Of a stretch of DNA of 64,000 bases, positions 41,772-49,516 are shown in pieces. The notes under the pieces are model-generated. The model saw only the letters and a list, made by a program, of their open reading frames with translations, was not told where the DNA came from and did not search any database. The DNA is from Nocardioides sp. NBC_00368 (GTDB lineage Bacteria; Actinomycetota; Actinomycetes; Propionibacteriales; Nocardioidaceae), in contig NZ_CP107970.1 in assembly GCF_036090055.1 (NCBI RefSeq), positions 250,501 to 314,500 on the forward strand, in the 5' to 3' direction. Position 1 is the first letter of the stretch. The number at the start of each line of letters is the position of its first letter. A program made the translations under genes and the position numbers.

Positions 41772-43162
41772 CAGACGCCCTTCACGGCCTTCTCGAAGTC
41801 GGCCTGCATGCCGTCGAGCGCCGCCTTCGCGTTCCCGGACGAGATCGCCTTGGTGGTGCGCTGGTTGAGCGAGGTCGCGAGCGCGTTGTAGTAGGGCGGC
41901 GCCGAGATCGGGACCGATCCGTCGAGCTGGTCGTAGAAGACCGACCAGTTGGCCGGTCCGGTGCTCGCATACCGCTCGGCGGTCATCAGCGACTTGCGGC
42001 CCGGCGTGGTGACGTTGCCCGGGAACATGATGTCGAAGCTCTCGGGCTGGACCATCATCTTCACGATCTCCCAGGCGAGGTCCTTCTTCTCCGAGGAGTT
42101 GAAGATGCCGTAGCCGCCGGCGCCGAACAGCGACTTGTTGCTCTTCCAGGTGGGGAAGCGCTGTACGTCGAAGCTGCCGTCCTTCATGCCGGCGTTGTGC
42201 AGACCACCTGCCCAGAACCCGCCGCCGATGGTCATCCCGATCCGGCCCGAGGAGAACAGCCCTTGCAGGGTGCCGCCACCGCCGACGTCGGGGGAGGGCG
42301 AGAGGTTGGAGCGCTGCAGGTCGATGAGGTAGTCCAACGCCTCGACCGCGGCCGCCGAGTTCGCCGTCGGCTGGCCCCACTTCCAGCCGCCGCCCCGGCC
42401 CGCGGCAGCGGCGGGGTTGTTCTTGTAGGCGCTCTTCCACAGCCAGTCGCCACCGGTGTACTTGCCCTCCTCCAGGAGGTTGCCGCCGTTGGCGTAGAGG
42501 AACGAGGTCCAGCTGCCCCACAACCGCACCACCCAGTCGAACGCGTAGACCTTCGGTCCGGTCGCGGCGATCTTCGTGGCGTACGTGTGGAAGTCGTCCA
42601 TCGTCCACGACTCAGCCGGGGCCTCCAGGCCCGCCTTCTTCAGCAGGTCGGTGCTGTAGAACATGCTGCCGGCGTTGAAGCTGTCGGGGAGCTCGTAGAG
42701 GTGGCCCTCGTACATCATCGACTCGACCAGCGCCGGATGGATGTCGTCGAAGTAGCTCTGCAGCGAGTCGAGGTCCTTGGTCACGTAGCTGTCCAGCGGG
42801 ACCAGGAGCTCCTTGGAGGCCATCAGCTGCAGACCTTCGGTCGCGACGCTGACGAGGTCGGGCGCCGAACCGGAGGCGATCTGGGTGAGCACCTTGGCGA
42901 GGAAGTCGTTCCAGTCGGTGCCGTTGATGCCGGTGACCTCGAGCTTCATCGCCTTGTCGAGCTTGGTCACCTGGGGCTGGAGCTTCTTCTGCAGGGCCGT
43001 GGCGGCACTCTGCTGGCCGAAGTAGAGCATCTTGATCGTGTCGGATCCCGAGCCGCTGCCCGAACAGGCTGAGAGCGGTCCCAGTCCGAGCGCGGCGATG
43101 CCGGCTCCACCGAGCTTGAGCAGTGCGCGACGATCCATCCCGGCGCCGATGATGTGGGTCAT
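41771..43162 (-). CDS. Sugar-binding lipoprotein, fructan locus
   Basis: 463 residues from ATG 43162; an internal ATG at 43138 would also keep the signal. DRRALLKLGGAGIAALGLG then LSAC is a twin-arginine-like lipoprotein signal. Group 1 carbohydrate-binding protein in the body. With two GH32-type enzymes around it the ligand is probably a fructo-oligosaccharide. The promoter and two LacI operators are directly upstream. Confidence 0.91.
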   Translation of the reverse strand: MTHIIGAGMDRRALLKLGGAGIAALGLGPLSACSGSGSGSDTIKMLYFGQQSAATALQKKLQPQVTKLDKAMKLEVTGINGTDWNDFLAKVLTQIASGSAPDLVSVATEGLQLMASKELLVPLDSYVTKDLDSLQSYFDDIHPALVESMMYEGHLYELPDSFNAGSMFYSTDLLKKAGLEAPAESWTMDDFHTYATKIAATGPKVYAFDWVVRLWGSWTSFLYANGGNLLEEGKYTGGDWLWKSAYKNNPAAAAGRGGGWKWGQPTANSAAAVEALDYLIDLQRSNLSPSPDVGGGGTLQGLFSSGRIGMTIGGGFWAGGLHNAGMKDGSFDVQRFPTWKSNKSLFGAGGYGIFNSSEKKDLAWEIVKMMVQPESFDIMFPGNVTTPGRKSLMTAERYASTGPANWSVFYDQLDGSVPISAPPYYNALATSLNQRTTKAISSGNAKAALDGMQADFEKAVKGV

Positions 43163-43207
43163 CTTCGCCCCTTCCTCATGTGTGGGTGGCGGCAGCTCGA
43201 CCGGCAC

Positions 43208-43221
43208 CCAATACGTATTGG
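43208..43221. promoter_or_regulatory. LacI operator 1
   Basis: CCAATACGTATTGG, a perfect 14-bp palindrome with the central CG of LacI-family sites. It lies downstream of the predicted -10 of the importer operon. Confidence 0.8.
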
Positions 43222-43228
43222 TGTGACG

Positions 43229-43257
43229 ACGGTAACACCGGCAGAATGTGATAGCAA
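43229..43257 (-). promoter_or_regulatory. Predicted promoter of fructan importer operon
   Basis: Reverse strand TTGCTA (43257-43252), 17 bp, TACCGT (43234-43229), placed between the two operators so that operator 2 overlaps the -35. Confidence 0.5.
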
Positions 43258-43267
43258 TACGTATTGG
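43254..43267. promoter_or_regulatory. LacI operator 2
   Basis: GCAATACGTATTGG, identical to operator 1 except for the first base, 46 bp centre-to-centre from it. Confidence 0.8.
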
Positions 43268-43299
43268 TAAAGTGTCATCATGAGCTTGTGGAGGATCCT

Positions 43300-44349
43300 G
43301 TGACGTCAGCTGCCGGCCCGCGCCCCGAAGGACGCAGGGTGACGATGAAGGACGTGGCGAAGCGAGCCGGGGTCTCGCAGCCGACCGTCTCGTTCGTGCT
43401 CAACGACCGCCGCGACGTCTCGGTCGCGGAGGAGACCCGCGCTCGCGTTCTGGAGGCCGCGGCCGAGCTGAACTTCCGTCCGAACCGGGCCGCCCAGTCG
43501 CTGCGCTCCAACCGGCCCTACACGATCGGCGTCATCACCGACCAGATCGTGTCGCAGCCCTACGCGGGTCAGATCCTGCTCGGCATCCAGCAGGCCGTCC
43601 AGCCCTCCGGCTACGTCTGCTACGTCGTCGAGCGTGCCGGCACGGCGGAGACCCGCGACGACGCGGTGAGCAATCTGCTGGCCCAGGGGGTCGCCGGCGT
43701 CATCTACGCGTCGCACGGCGCGAACCCGATCCGCGCCAGCCGTGGGGCGCGCGACACCCGCTCGGTCTACGTCAACTGCTGGCCCCACGTCGACGGCGAG
43801 CAGGCTTGCGTCGTGCTCGCCGACGAGTACGCAGGTGGTGCGCTGGCGGCGACCGCCGCGTTCGAGGCGGGCCACCGCGACGTGGTCTTCCTCGGTGGGT
43901 TCCGCGACGACTACGCCTGTCACGAACGCGAGCGTGGCTTCGTCGACGCGGCGACCCGAGCCGGTCTCGACCCGAACAAGCTGCGGCGGGTGTACGGGGG
44001 CTACCAGATCGGCTCCGGCTATCAGCTCGCGCTCGCCATCCTGCGCGAGAGCGCGCCGACCGCCCTCGTCTGCGGCAACGACCGGATGGCGGTGGGCGCT
44101 CTGCTCGCCGTCCATTCGCTGGGCCTGGAGTGTCCGCGCGACGTGAGCATCATCGGCTACGACGACCAGCCCGACATCGCCGACCAGGTGCACCCTGCCC
44201 TGACCACGGTCAGGCTGCCCCACCTGGAGATGGGCGCGCTGGCCGGACGACTGATGCTCGCCGACGGAGACCCCGACCCCGGCCGCCACCTGGTCGACTG
44301 CGAGCTGGTCGTGCGCAACTCCCTGGCCGCACCGCGAGCAGGTGCCTGA
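43300..44349 (+). CDS. LacI-family repressor of fructan locus
   Basis: 349 residues from GTG 43300 (GGAGGA just upstream, though close). Helix-turn-helix MKDVAKRAGVSQPTVSFVLN at about 15-34 with the hinge helix RPNRAAQSLRS, then a periplasmic-binding-like effector domain. It is divergent from the importer operon with two palindromic operators between. It shares a TGATG overlap with the GH32-like gene downstream. The effector is probably fructose or a fructoside. Confidence 0.92.
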   Translation: MTSAAGPRPEGRRVTMKDVAKRAGVSQPTVSFVLNDRRDVSVAEETRARVLEAAAELNFRPNRAAQSLRSNRPYTIGVITDQIVSQPYAGQILLGIQQAVQPSGYVCYVVERAGTAETRDDAVSNLLAQGVAGVIYASHGANPIRASRGARDTRSVYVNCWPHVDGEQACVVLADEYAGGALAATAAFEAGHRDVVFLGGFRDDYACHERERGFVDAATRAGLDPNKLRRVYGGYQIGSGYQLALAILRESAPTALVCGNDRMAVGALLAVHSLGLECPRDVSIIGYDDQPDIADQVHPALTTVRLPHLEMGALAGRLMLADGDPDPGRHLVDCELVVRNSLAAPRAGA

Positions 44350-45839
44350 TGGGGGAGGAGGCCACGGTCCACTTCCGTCCCGAGGGGGCCTACGTCGGCG
44401 ACGTGATCCCGTTCGCGCACGAGGGGGTCGTGTGGCTCTACTACCTCCTGGACGGCCGTGACCCCGCTGTCGACGACGAAGGCGTGCGGCGGACCGGGAT
44501 GCCCTGGGCCGCGGTGACCACCACCGACTTCGTCCACTTCGAGGACCGCGGCGTGGTGCTGCCCTCGGGTGGTGCCGACGCGGAGGACTTCGACTGCTAC
44601 ACCGGCAGCGTCGTCACCGACGAGGACGGCACACTCCATCTCTTCTACACCGGCCACAACCCCCGCGTACGCTCCGCCGACGGCGACCTCCAGATCGTCT
44701 GCCACGCGACCAGCGAGGGCGATCCGGCACGCTGGACGAGGCACCCGGAGTGGTCCTTCGGTGCGCCGCCCGGTCATCTGCCCGAGGACTGGCGAGACCC
44801 GTTCGTCCACCGGCCCGATCCGGACGGGCCCTGGCAGATGCTGCTCGCGGCCCGTCGCGACGGCGGCCCGGACCGCCGCCGCGGCGTGGTTGCCACGCTG
44901 ACCTCCGACGACCTGGTCACCTGGCGTCCGGATGCCCCGGTCTGGGACCCGCGCCGGTTCATCACCCAGGAGTGCCCAGACGTGTTCCGGATGGGGGAGC
45001 ACTGGTACCTGGTCTACTCGGAGTTCTCCGACGCGTTCCAGACGCGCTACCGGATCGCGGCCTCGCCCGAGGGGCCGTGGCTGGCGCCCGCCGACGACAC
45101 GGTCGAGGGTCGTGCGTTCTACGCCGCCAAGACCGTCGAGCACGACGGGCGGCGCTACTTCATCGGCTGGATCGCCTCGCGTGAGCACGAGAGCGACTCC
45201 GGAGCCTGGCAGTGGGCCGGGGACATGGCCGTCCTGGAGGCCGGCCAGCGGCCCGACGGGAGCCTGACCTTCGACCTGCCGCACCAGACCGCGGCGCTCT
45301 TCCCCGACGTGGCCGATGTCGCCGGGGCGCTGGAGCCCGTCGACGGCGCCGACGCCGTGCCCGGGGCCGGCGCCCGGACCAGGCACAGCGCCTGGCTCGG
45401 CCCGGAGACATCCGCCCGGGCGCTGGTCACCGCAGAGCTCGAGATCGCGCCCGGCACCCAGGCGTGCGGGCTGCTGCTCCGGGCGAGCGAGGAGTCGGGA
45501 TACGAGATCCGGCTCGAGCCGCAGCGGGGCCGGATGGTCTTCGACCGCTGGCCACGTACCCGCACCGGCGGCGAGCAGTGGCAGATCCAGGGCGACGTAC
45601 CGCACGCGGTCGAGCTGGAGCGGTTCGCCGACCTCGCGCCCGGTCGGCACACGGTGCGCGTTCTCCTCGACGGCTCGCTGTGCACGGCGGTGCTCGACGG
45701 GAGCGTCACGATGAGTGCGCGGATGTACGACCTCACCACCGGGCGGGTCGGCGTCTTCGTGACCGACGGGGAGATCACCCTGGAACGGCTGGAGATCCGG
45801 CGCCCTCGCCCAGACGCAGGGATGCGTACGTCTCCTTGA
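44349..45839 (+). CDS. GH32-type fructosidase with divergent nucleophile motif
   Basis: 496 residues. A GH32-like propeller: WRDPF at 148-152 and TQECPDVF at 206-213 give the RDP and EC motifs. The usual NDPNG is replaced by VGDVIPF at 16-22, where Asp18 could still be the nucleophile. From about 330 there is a beta-sandwich. No signal peptide. Such variants are often labelled GH32 or sucrose hydrolase, but the altered first blade suggests a different fructoside. It is translated together with the LacI repressor. Confidence 0.82.
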   Translation: MGEEATVHFRPEGAYVGDVIPFAHEGVVWLYYLLDGRDPAVDDEGVRRTGMPWAAVTTTDFVHFEDRGVVLPSGGADAEDFDCYTGSVVTDEDGTLHLFYTGHNPRVRSADGDLQIVCHATSEGDPARWTRHPEWSFGAPPGHLPEDWRDPFVHRPDPDGPWQMLLAARRDGGPDRRRGVVATLTSDDLVTWRPDAPVWDPRRFITQECPDVFRMGEHWYLVYSEFSDAFQTRYRIAASPEGPWLAPADDTVEGRAFYAAKTVEHDGRRYFIGWIASREHESDSGAWQWAGDMAVLEAGQRPDGSLTFDLPHQTAALFPDVADVAGALEPVDGADAVPGAGARTRHSAWLGPETSARALVTAELEIAPGTQACGLLLRASEESGYEIRLEPQRGRMVFDRWPRTRTGGEQWQIQGDVPHAVELERFADLAPGRHTVRVLLDGSLCTAVLDGSVTMSARMYDLTTGRVGVFVTDGEITLERLEIRRPRPDAGMRTSP

Positions 45840-46728
45840 CGAACCGGAGGTGGCTCCACGTCTCGGCCTCGCGGACGCCGTCGAGCTCGCGGATGTGGTC
45901 GAGCACGCCGACGAGGTCACCGGAGGTGGCGGTGGTGACCGTGAGCAGGGCGTCGTAGCGCCCCAGGGTCCGGGCCACGAAGGTGACCGACGGGAGGGTG
46001 GCGAGCTGTTCGGCGATCGGGCGGTGGGCGGCACCGTCGAGCCGGAGACCGATCCCGGTCGCCGTACGCCGCTCCTGGCCCGAGTGGCGCACGACCGCGC
46101 CGACCCGGACGACGTTGCCGTCGAACAGGCGGACCACGCGCCGGCGGGTGCCGGCGGGGGAGAGGCCCACGCTCGCGGCGAGGTCGACGAAGGACGCGCG
46201 ACCGTTGGCCTGCAGCGCGCGCAGCAGTGCGTAGTCGGTCTCGTCGAGCGACCCGGCGGCGGGTGCGGGGCCGACCGGGGCGGCGACGTCGCGGATGACC
46301 TCGGTGTAGAGCAGCGTCTCGGTGGTGACGATGCCGTCGATCGCGCGCACCTCCGCGAGGGCGTCGTCGATCCGGCCGATGTCCTTCGCCCGGATCTCCA
46401 GGACCAGGGCGTGGTGGCCGCTGGTCATCGAGACCAGCGTCGTGTCCTCGCGCGCGGCCGCCGCCTGCGCGACGTGGCTCGCGGAGCCGTTCACCGTGAC
46501 CGAGACGTGCGCGAGCACGTCGTGGCCTAGGACCGCGGGATGAACGACTCCCCGGACGTCGATGTGGCCCTCCGTCAGGAGCCGCTGGACCCGGGTGGCC
46601 GCCGCTGATCGGGAGAGGCCGACCTGGGCGGCGATCTCACGGTGGGTGAGGCGACCGTCCTCCTCGAGCAGGACGAGGATCGCCTCATCGGTGCCGTCGA
46701 GGACGGCGGACGTGAATTCGTTCGACAT
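45775..46728 (-). CDS. Tandem-domain Lrp/AsnC-family regulator
   Basis: 317 residues, twice the length of a normal Lrp protein. Two successive units are visible: helix-turn-helix at about 12-60 (LDGTDEAILVLLEEDGRLTH) with an effector-like domain, then a second one starting SLDETDYALLRALQANGRAS near 162, again with an effector-like domain. It is divergent from the NCS1-ureohydrolase-ThDP-SSS operon and probably senses an amino acid or guanidino compound. Its last 65 bp overlap the convergent GH32-like gene. Confidence 0.9.
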   Translation of the reverse strand: MSNEFTSAVLDGTDEAILVLLEEDGRLTHREIAAQVGLSRSAAATRVQRLLTEGHIDVRGVVHPAVLGHDVLAHVSVTVNGSASHVAQAAAAREDTTLVSMTSGHHALVLEIRAKDIGRIDDALAEVRAIDGIVTTETLLYTEVIRDVAAPVGPAPAAGSLDETDYALLRALQANGRASFVDLAASVGLSPAGTRRRVVRLFDGNVVRVGAVVRHSGQERRTATGIGLRLDGAAHRPIAEQLATLPSVTFVARTLGRYDALLTVTTATSGDLVGVLDHIRELDGVREAETWSHLRFVKETYASLRLGEGAGSPAVPG

Positions 46729-46810
46729 TTTTTGGGAGCGTCTCCAAGGTCGGATCGATCCTCTGGGCCAGGGATCTGGTGCCATTATGACGGATCTGTC
46801 GGACTTCACC

Positions 46811-46824
46811 GGTATATCGATACC
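46811..46824. promoter_or_regulatory. Dyad in Lrp/NCS1 gap
   Basis: GGTAT-ATCG-ATACC, arms of five in an AT-richer part of the 193-bp divergent gap; a candidate Lrp site without a second copy to support it. Confidence 0.3.
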
Positions 46825-46921
46825 TATTACGGCCAGGTTAAGAACGAAACGATTGCCGAGGCTCTCGGGATGCTCTTAGAGTGACGCAGATCTCGGCCGA
46901 CCCACAGACCCAGGAGGCCCG

Positions 46922-48505
46922 GTGTCCACGGAACCGATCACCATCCCATCAGGCACGCTGACCCCGCCCAGGGTCACCGAGGTCGAGCAGCACGGCGTGG
47001 AGCCGATCCCCGACCCCGAGCGCAGCGCCCGGCCGCTCGACCTGTTCCGGCTCACCTTCGGCGGCGCCAACACCATCGCCACCGTGGTGCTCGGCAGCTT
47101 CCCGATCCTGTTCGGGCTCTCCTTCGTCCACGGCCTGATGGCCACCCTGCTCGGCCTGCTGCTAGGCGCCGTGGTCCTCGCCCCGATGGCCCTGTTCGGC
47201 CCGCGCAACGGCACCAGCAACTCGGTCAGCTCCTCGGCCCACCTCGGCGTGCACGGCCGGATCGTCGGCTCGTTCCTCTCCCTGCTCACCGCGCTCGCGT
47301 TCTTCTCGATCTCGGTGTGGAGCTCTGGCGACGTACTCGTCGGCGGCGCCCACCGTGCGGTCGGGCTGCCGGAGAACGACCTCACCCTGGCGCTGGCCTA
47401 CGGGCTGTTCGCGGTGCTCGTGCTGATCGTGTGCATCTATGGCTTCCGGTTCATGCTGCTGGTCAACAAGATCGCCGTCATCGCGGCGACGCTGCTCTTC
47501 CTGCTCGGCATCCTCGCCTTCGCCGGCGACTTCGACCCGGGCTACGCCGGCGTGTTCGGCTCCGGCTCGGGGGCGTTCGGCCAGCCCGGCTTCTGGGCGG
47601 CCTTCGTCGGCTCGGCGCTGATCGTGATGTCCAACCCGGTCAGCTTCGGTGCGTTCCTGGGTGACTGGGCCCGCTACATCCCGCGCGAGACGTCCGGGTG
47701 GTCCTCGATGGCGGCCGCCTTCCTGGCGCAGATCGCCACTCTCGTACCGTTCTGCTTCGGCCTGGTCACGATGACGATCATCGCCATCCGCGAGCCGGAG
47801 ATCTTCGAGAGCGGCGCGTACGCCTCGGGGCTGCTCGCGATCGCTCCGGGCTGGTACTTCGCCCCGGTCGCGCTGATCGCGCTCATCGGCGGCATGTCGA
47901 CCGGCACCACGGCGCTCTACGGGACCGGGCTCGACTTCTCCAGCGTCTTCCCGCGCTTCAACCGGGTGCAGTCCACGGTGCTGATCGGCGTCTTCGCGAT
48001 CGGGGTCATCTTCATCGGCAGGTTCGTCTTCGACGTCGTCTCCAGCATCTCCGCCTTCGCCGTCCTGATCATCAGCTGCACCGTCCCCTGGATGATGGTG
48101 ATGATGATCGGCTGGTACGTCCGGCGCGGCTGGTACGACTCCGACTCGCTGCAGGTCTTCAACCGCCGCCAGCGCGGTGGCCGCTACTGGTTCGCCCATG
48201 GCTGGAACTGGCGCGGCCTGGCCGCCTGGCTGATCGCGGCCGCGGTCGCACTGACCTTCGTGAACCTGCCCGGTCAGTTCGTCGGCCCGCTCGCCTCGCT
48301 CGTCCCGGGTGGCGTCGACGTCTCGATCCCTCTCGGTATGGGGCTCGGTGCGCTGCTCTACCTCGGCCTGCTCTTCGCCTTCCCCGAGCCGCGCGACGCC
48401 TACGGCCCCGAGGGAGCCCGGCTGGTGCCGACCGGCCCACCGGCGAACACCCCGGTGACCTCGGTCGACGACGGGCCCACCCCTGCGGCCGCCGTCATCG
48501 GCTGA
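46922..48505 (+). CDS. NCS1-family permease
   Basis: 527 residues, 12 helices, GTG preceded by AGGAGG. The family signature near the first helix (FRLTFGGANTIATVVLGSFP), the LGDWARYIPRETS segment and the long polar tail match nucleobase:cation symporter-1 proteins. Known members carry cytosine, allantoin, hydantoins, uracil or thiamine. Here it leads an operon with a ureohydrolase and a ThDP enzyme, so a guanidino compound or its precursor is likely. Confidence 0.9.
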   Translation: MSTEPITIPSGTLTPPRVTEVEQHGVEPIPDPERSARPLDLFRLTFGGANTIATVVLGSFPILFGLSFVHGLMATLLGLLLGAVVLAPMALFGPRNGTSNSVSSSAHLGVHGRIVGSFLSLLTALAFFSISVWSSGDVLVGGAHRAVGLPENDLTLALAYGLFAVLVLIVCIYGFRFMLLVNKIAVIAATLLFLLGILAFAGDFDPGYAGVFGSGSGAFGQPGFWAAFVGSALIVMSNPVSFGAFLGDWARYIPRETSGWSSMAAAFLAQIATLVPFCFGLVTMTIIAIREPEIFESGAYASGLLAIAPGWYFAPVALIALIGGMSTGTTALYGTGLDFSSVFPRFNRVQSTVLIGVFAIGVIFIGRFVFDVVSSISAFAVLIISCTVPWMMVMMIGWYVRRGWYDSDSLQVFNRRQRGGRYWFAHGWNWRGLAAWLIAAAVALTFVNLPGQFVGPLASLVPGGVDVSIPLGMGLGALLYLGLLFAFPEPRDAYGPEGARLVPTGPPANTPVTSVDDGPTPAAAVIG

Positions 48506-48518
48506 GGCCGACCACCTC

Positions 48519-48545
48519 GCACCATCCGCACCATCCGCACCATCC
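48519..48545. repeat. 9-bp tandem repeat, three copies
   Basis: GCACCATCC three times and part of a fourth, in the 63-bp gap before the ureohydrolase Shine-Dalgarno. It is in an untranslated part of the operon. Confidence 0.75.
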
Positions 48546-48568
48546 GCATCACCAAGGAGAACCACCCC

Positions 48569-49516
48569 ATGCCCATCGGGCCCATCGACGCCTCCAAGAA
48601 CCCCCGCTACGCCGGCTTCGCCACGTTCGCGCGCCTGCCCCGCCTCGACCAGGTGAAGCACGCCGACATCGCGGTCGTCGGGGTTCCGTTCGACACCGGC
48701 GTCTCCTACCGGCCGGGCGCCCGGTTCGGTCCGGCGCACGTGCGGGAGTCCTCGCGCCTGCTGCGGCCCTACAATCCGGCGCTGGACGTCGCTCCGTTCG
48801 ACTCGGCCCAGGTGGTCGACGCCGGTGACATCGCGGCCAACCCGTTCCACATCGACGAGGCGATCGACACCGTCCACGCCTCGGCGCTCGACCTGACCGC
48901 CGACGGCGCCCGGCTGGTGACGATCGGCGGTGACCACACCATCGCGCTGCCGCTGCTGCGGGCCGCCGCCGAGCAGCACGGCCCGGTCGCGCTGATCCAT
49001 TTCGATGCCCATCTGGACACCTGGGACACCTACTTCGGCGCCGAGTACACCCACGGCACCCCGTTCCGACGGGCGGTCGAGGAGGGCATCCTCGACACCG
49101 AGGCGCTGAGCCACGTCGGCACCCGCGGCCCGCTCTACGGCAAGAAGGACCTCGAGGACGACCGCCGCTTCGGCTTCGGGATCGTCACCTCCTCCGACGT
49201 CTTCCGCCAGGGCGTCGACGAGGTCGTCGACAAGCTCCGGCAGCGGGTCGGCAACCGTCCGGTCTACGTCTCGGTCGATATCGACGTCCTCGACCCGGCG
49301 CACGCACCCGGCACCGGCACCCCCGAGGCCGGCGGGCTCACCTCCCGGGAGCTGCTGGAGATCCTGCGCGGCTTCGCCGGCCTGAACCTGATCGGCGCCG
49401 ACGTGGTCGAAGTCGCTCCGGCGTACGACCACGCCGAGCTGACCGGGGTCGCCGCCTCGCACGTCGCCTACGACCTGGTGTCGCTGCTCGCGATGCGGCA
49501 CGCGGAGCAGGCATGA
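48569..49516 (+). CDS. Ureohydrolase, agmatinase/guanidinobutyrase family (copy 2)
   Basis: 315 residues, normal family length. Manganese ligands complete: GGDHT at 120-124, HFDAHLD at 144-150, SVDIDVLDPAHAPGTG from 235. AAGGAG precedes the ATG. Neighbours (NCS1, ThDP enzyme, SSS symporter) recall the gbuA region of Pseudomonas aeruginosa, so 4-guanidinobutyrate to GABA and urea is my best guess; agmatinase or guanidinopropionase are alternatives. Confidence 0.9.
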   Translation: MPIGPIDASKNPRYAGFATFARLPRLDQVKHADIAVVGVPFDTGVSYRPGARFGPAHVRESSRLLRPYNPALDVAPFDSAQVVDAGDIAANPFHIDEAIDTVHASALDLTADGARLVTIGGDHTIALPLLRAAAEQHGPVALIHFDAHLDTWDTYFGAEYTHGTPFRRAVEEGILDTEALSHVGTRGPLYGKKDLEDDRRFGFGIVTSSDVFRQGVDEVVDKLRQRVGNRPVYVSVDIDVLDPAHAPGTGTPEAGGLTSRELLEILRGFAGLNLIGADVVEVAPAYDHAELTGVAASHVAYDLVSLLAMRHAEQA

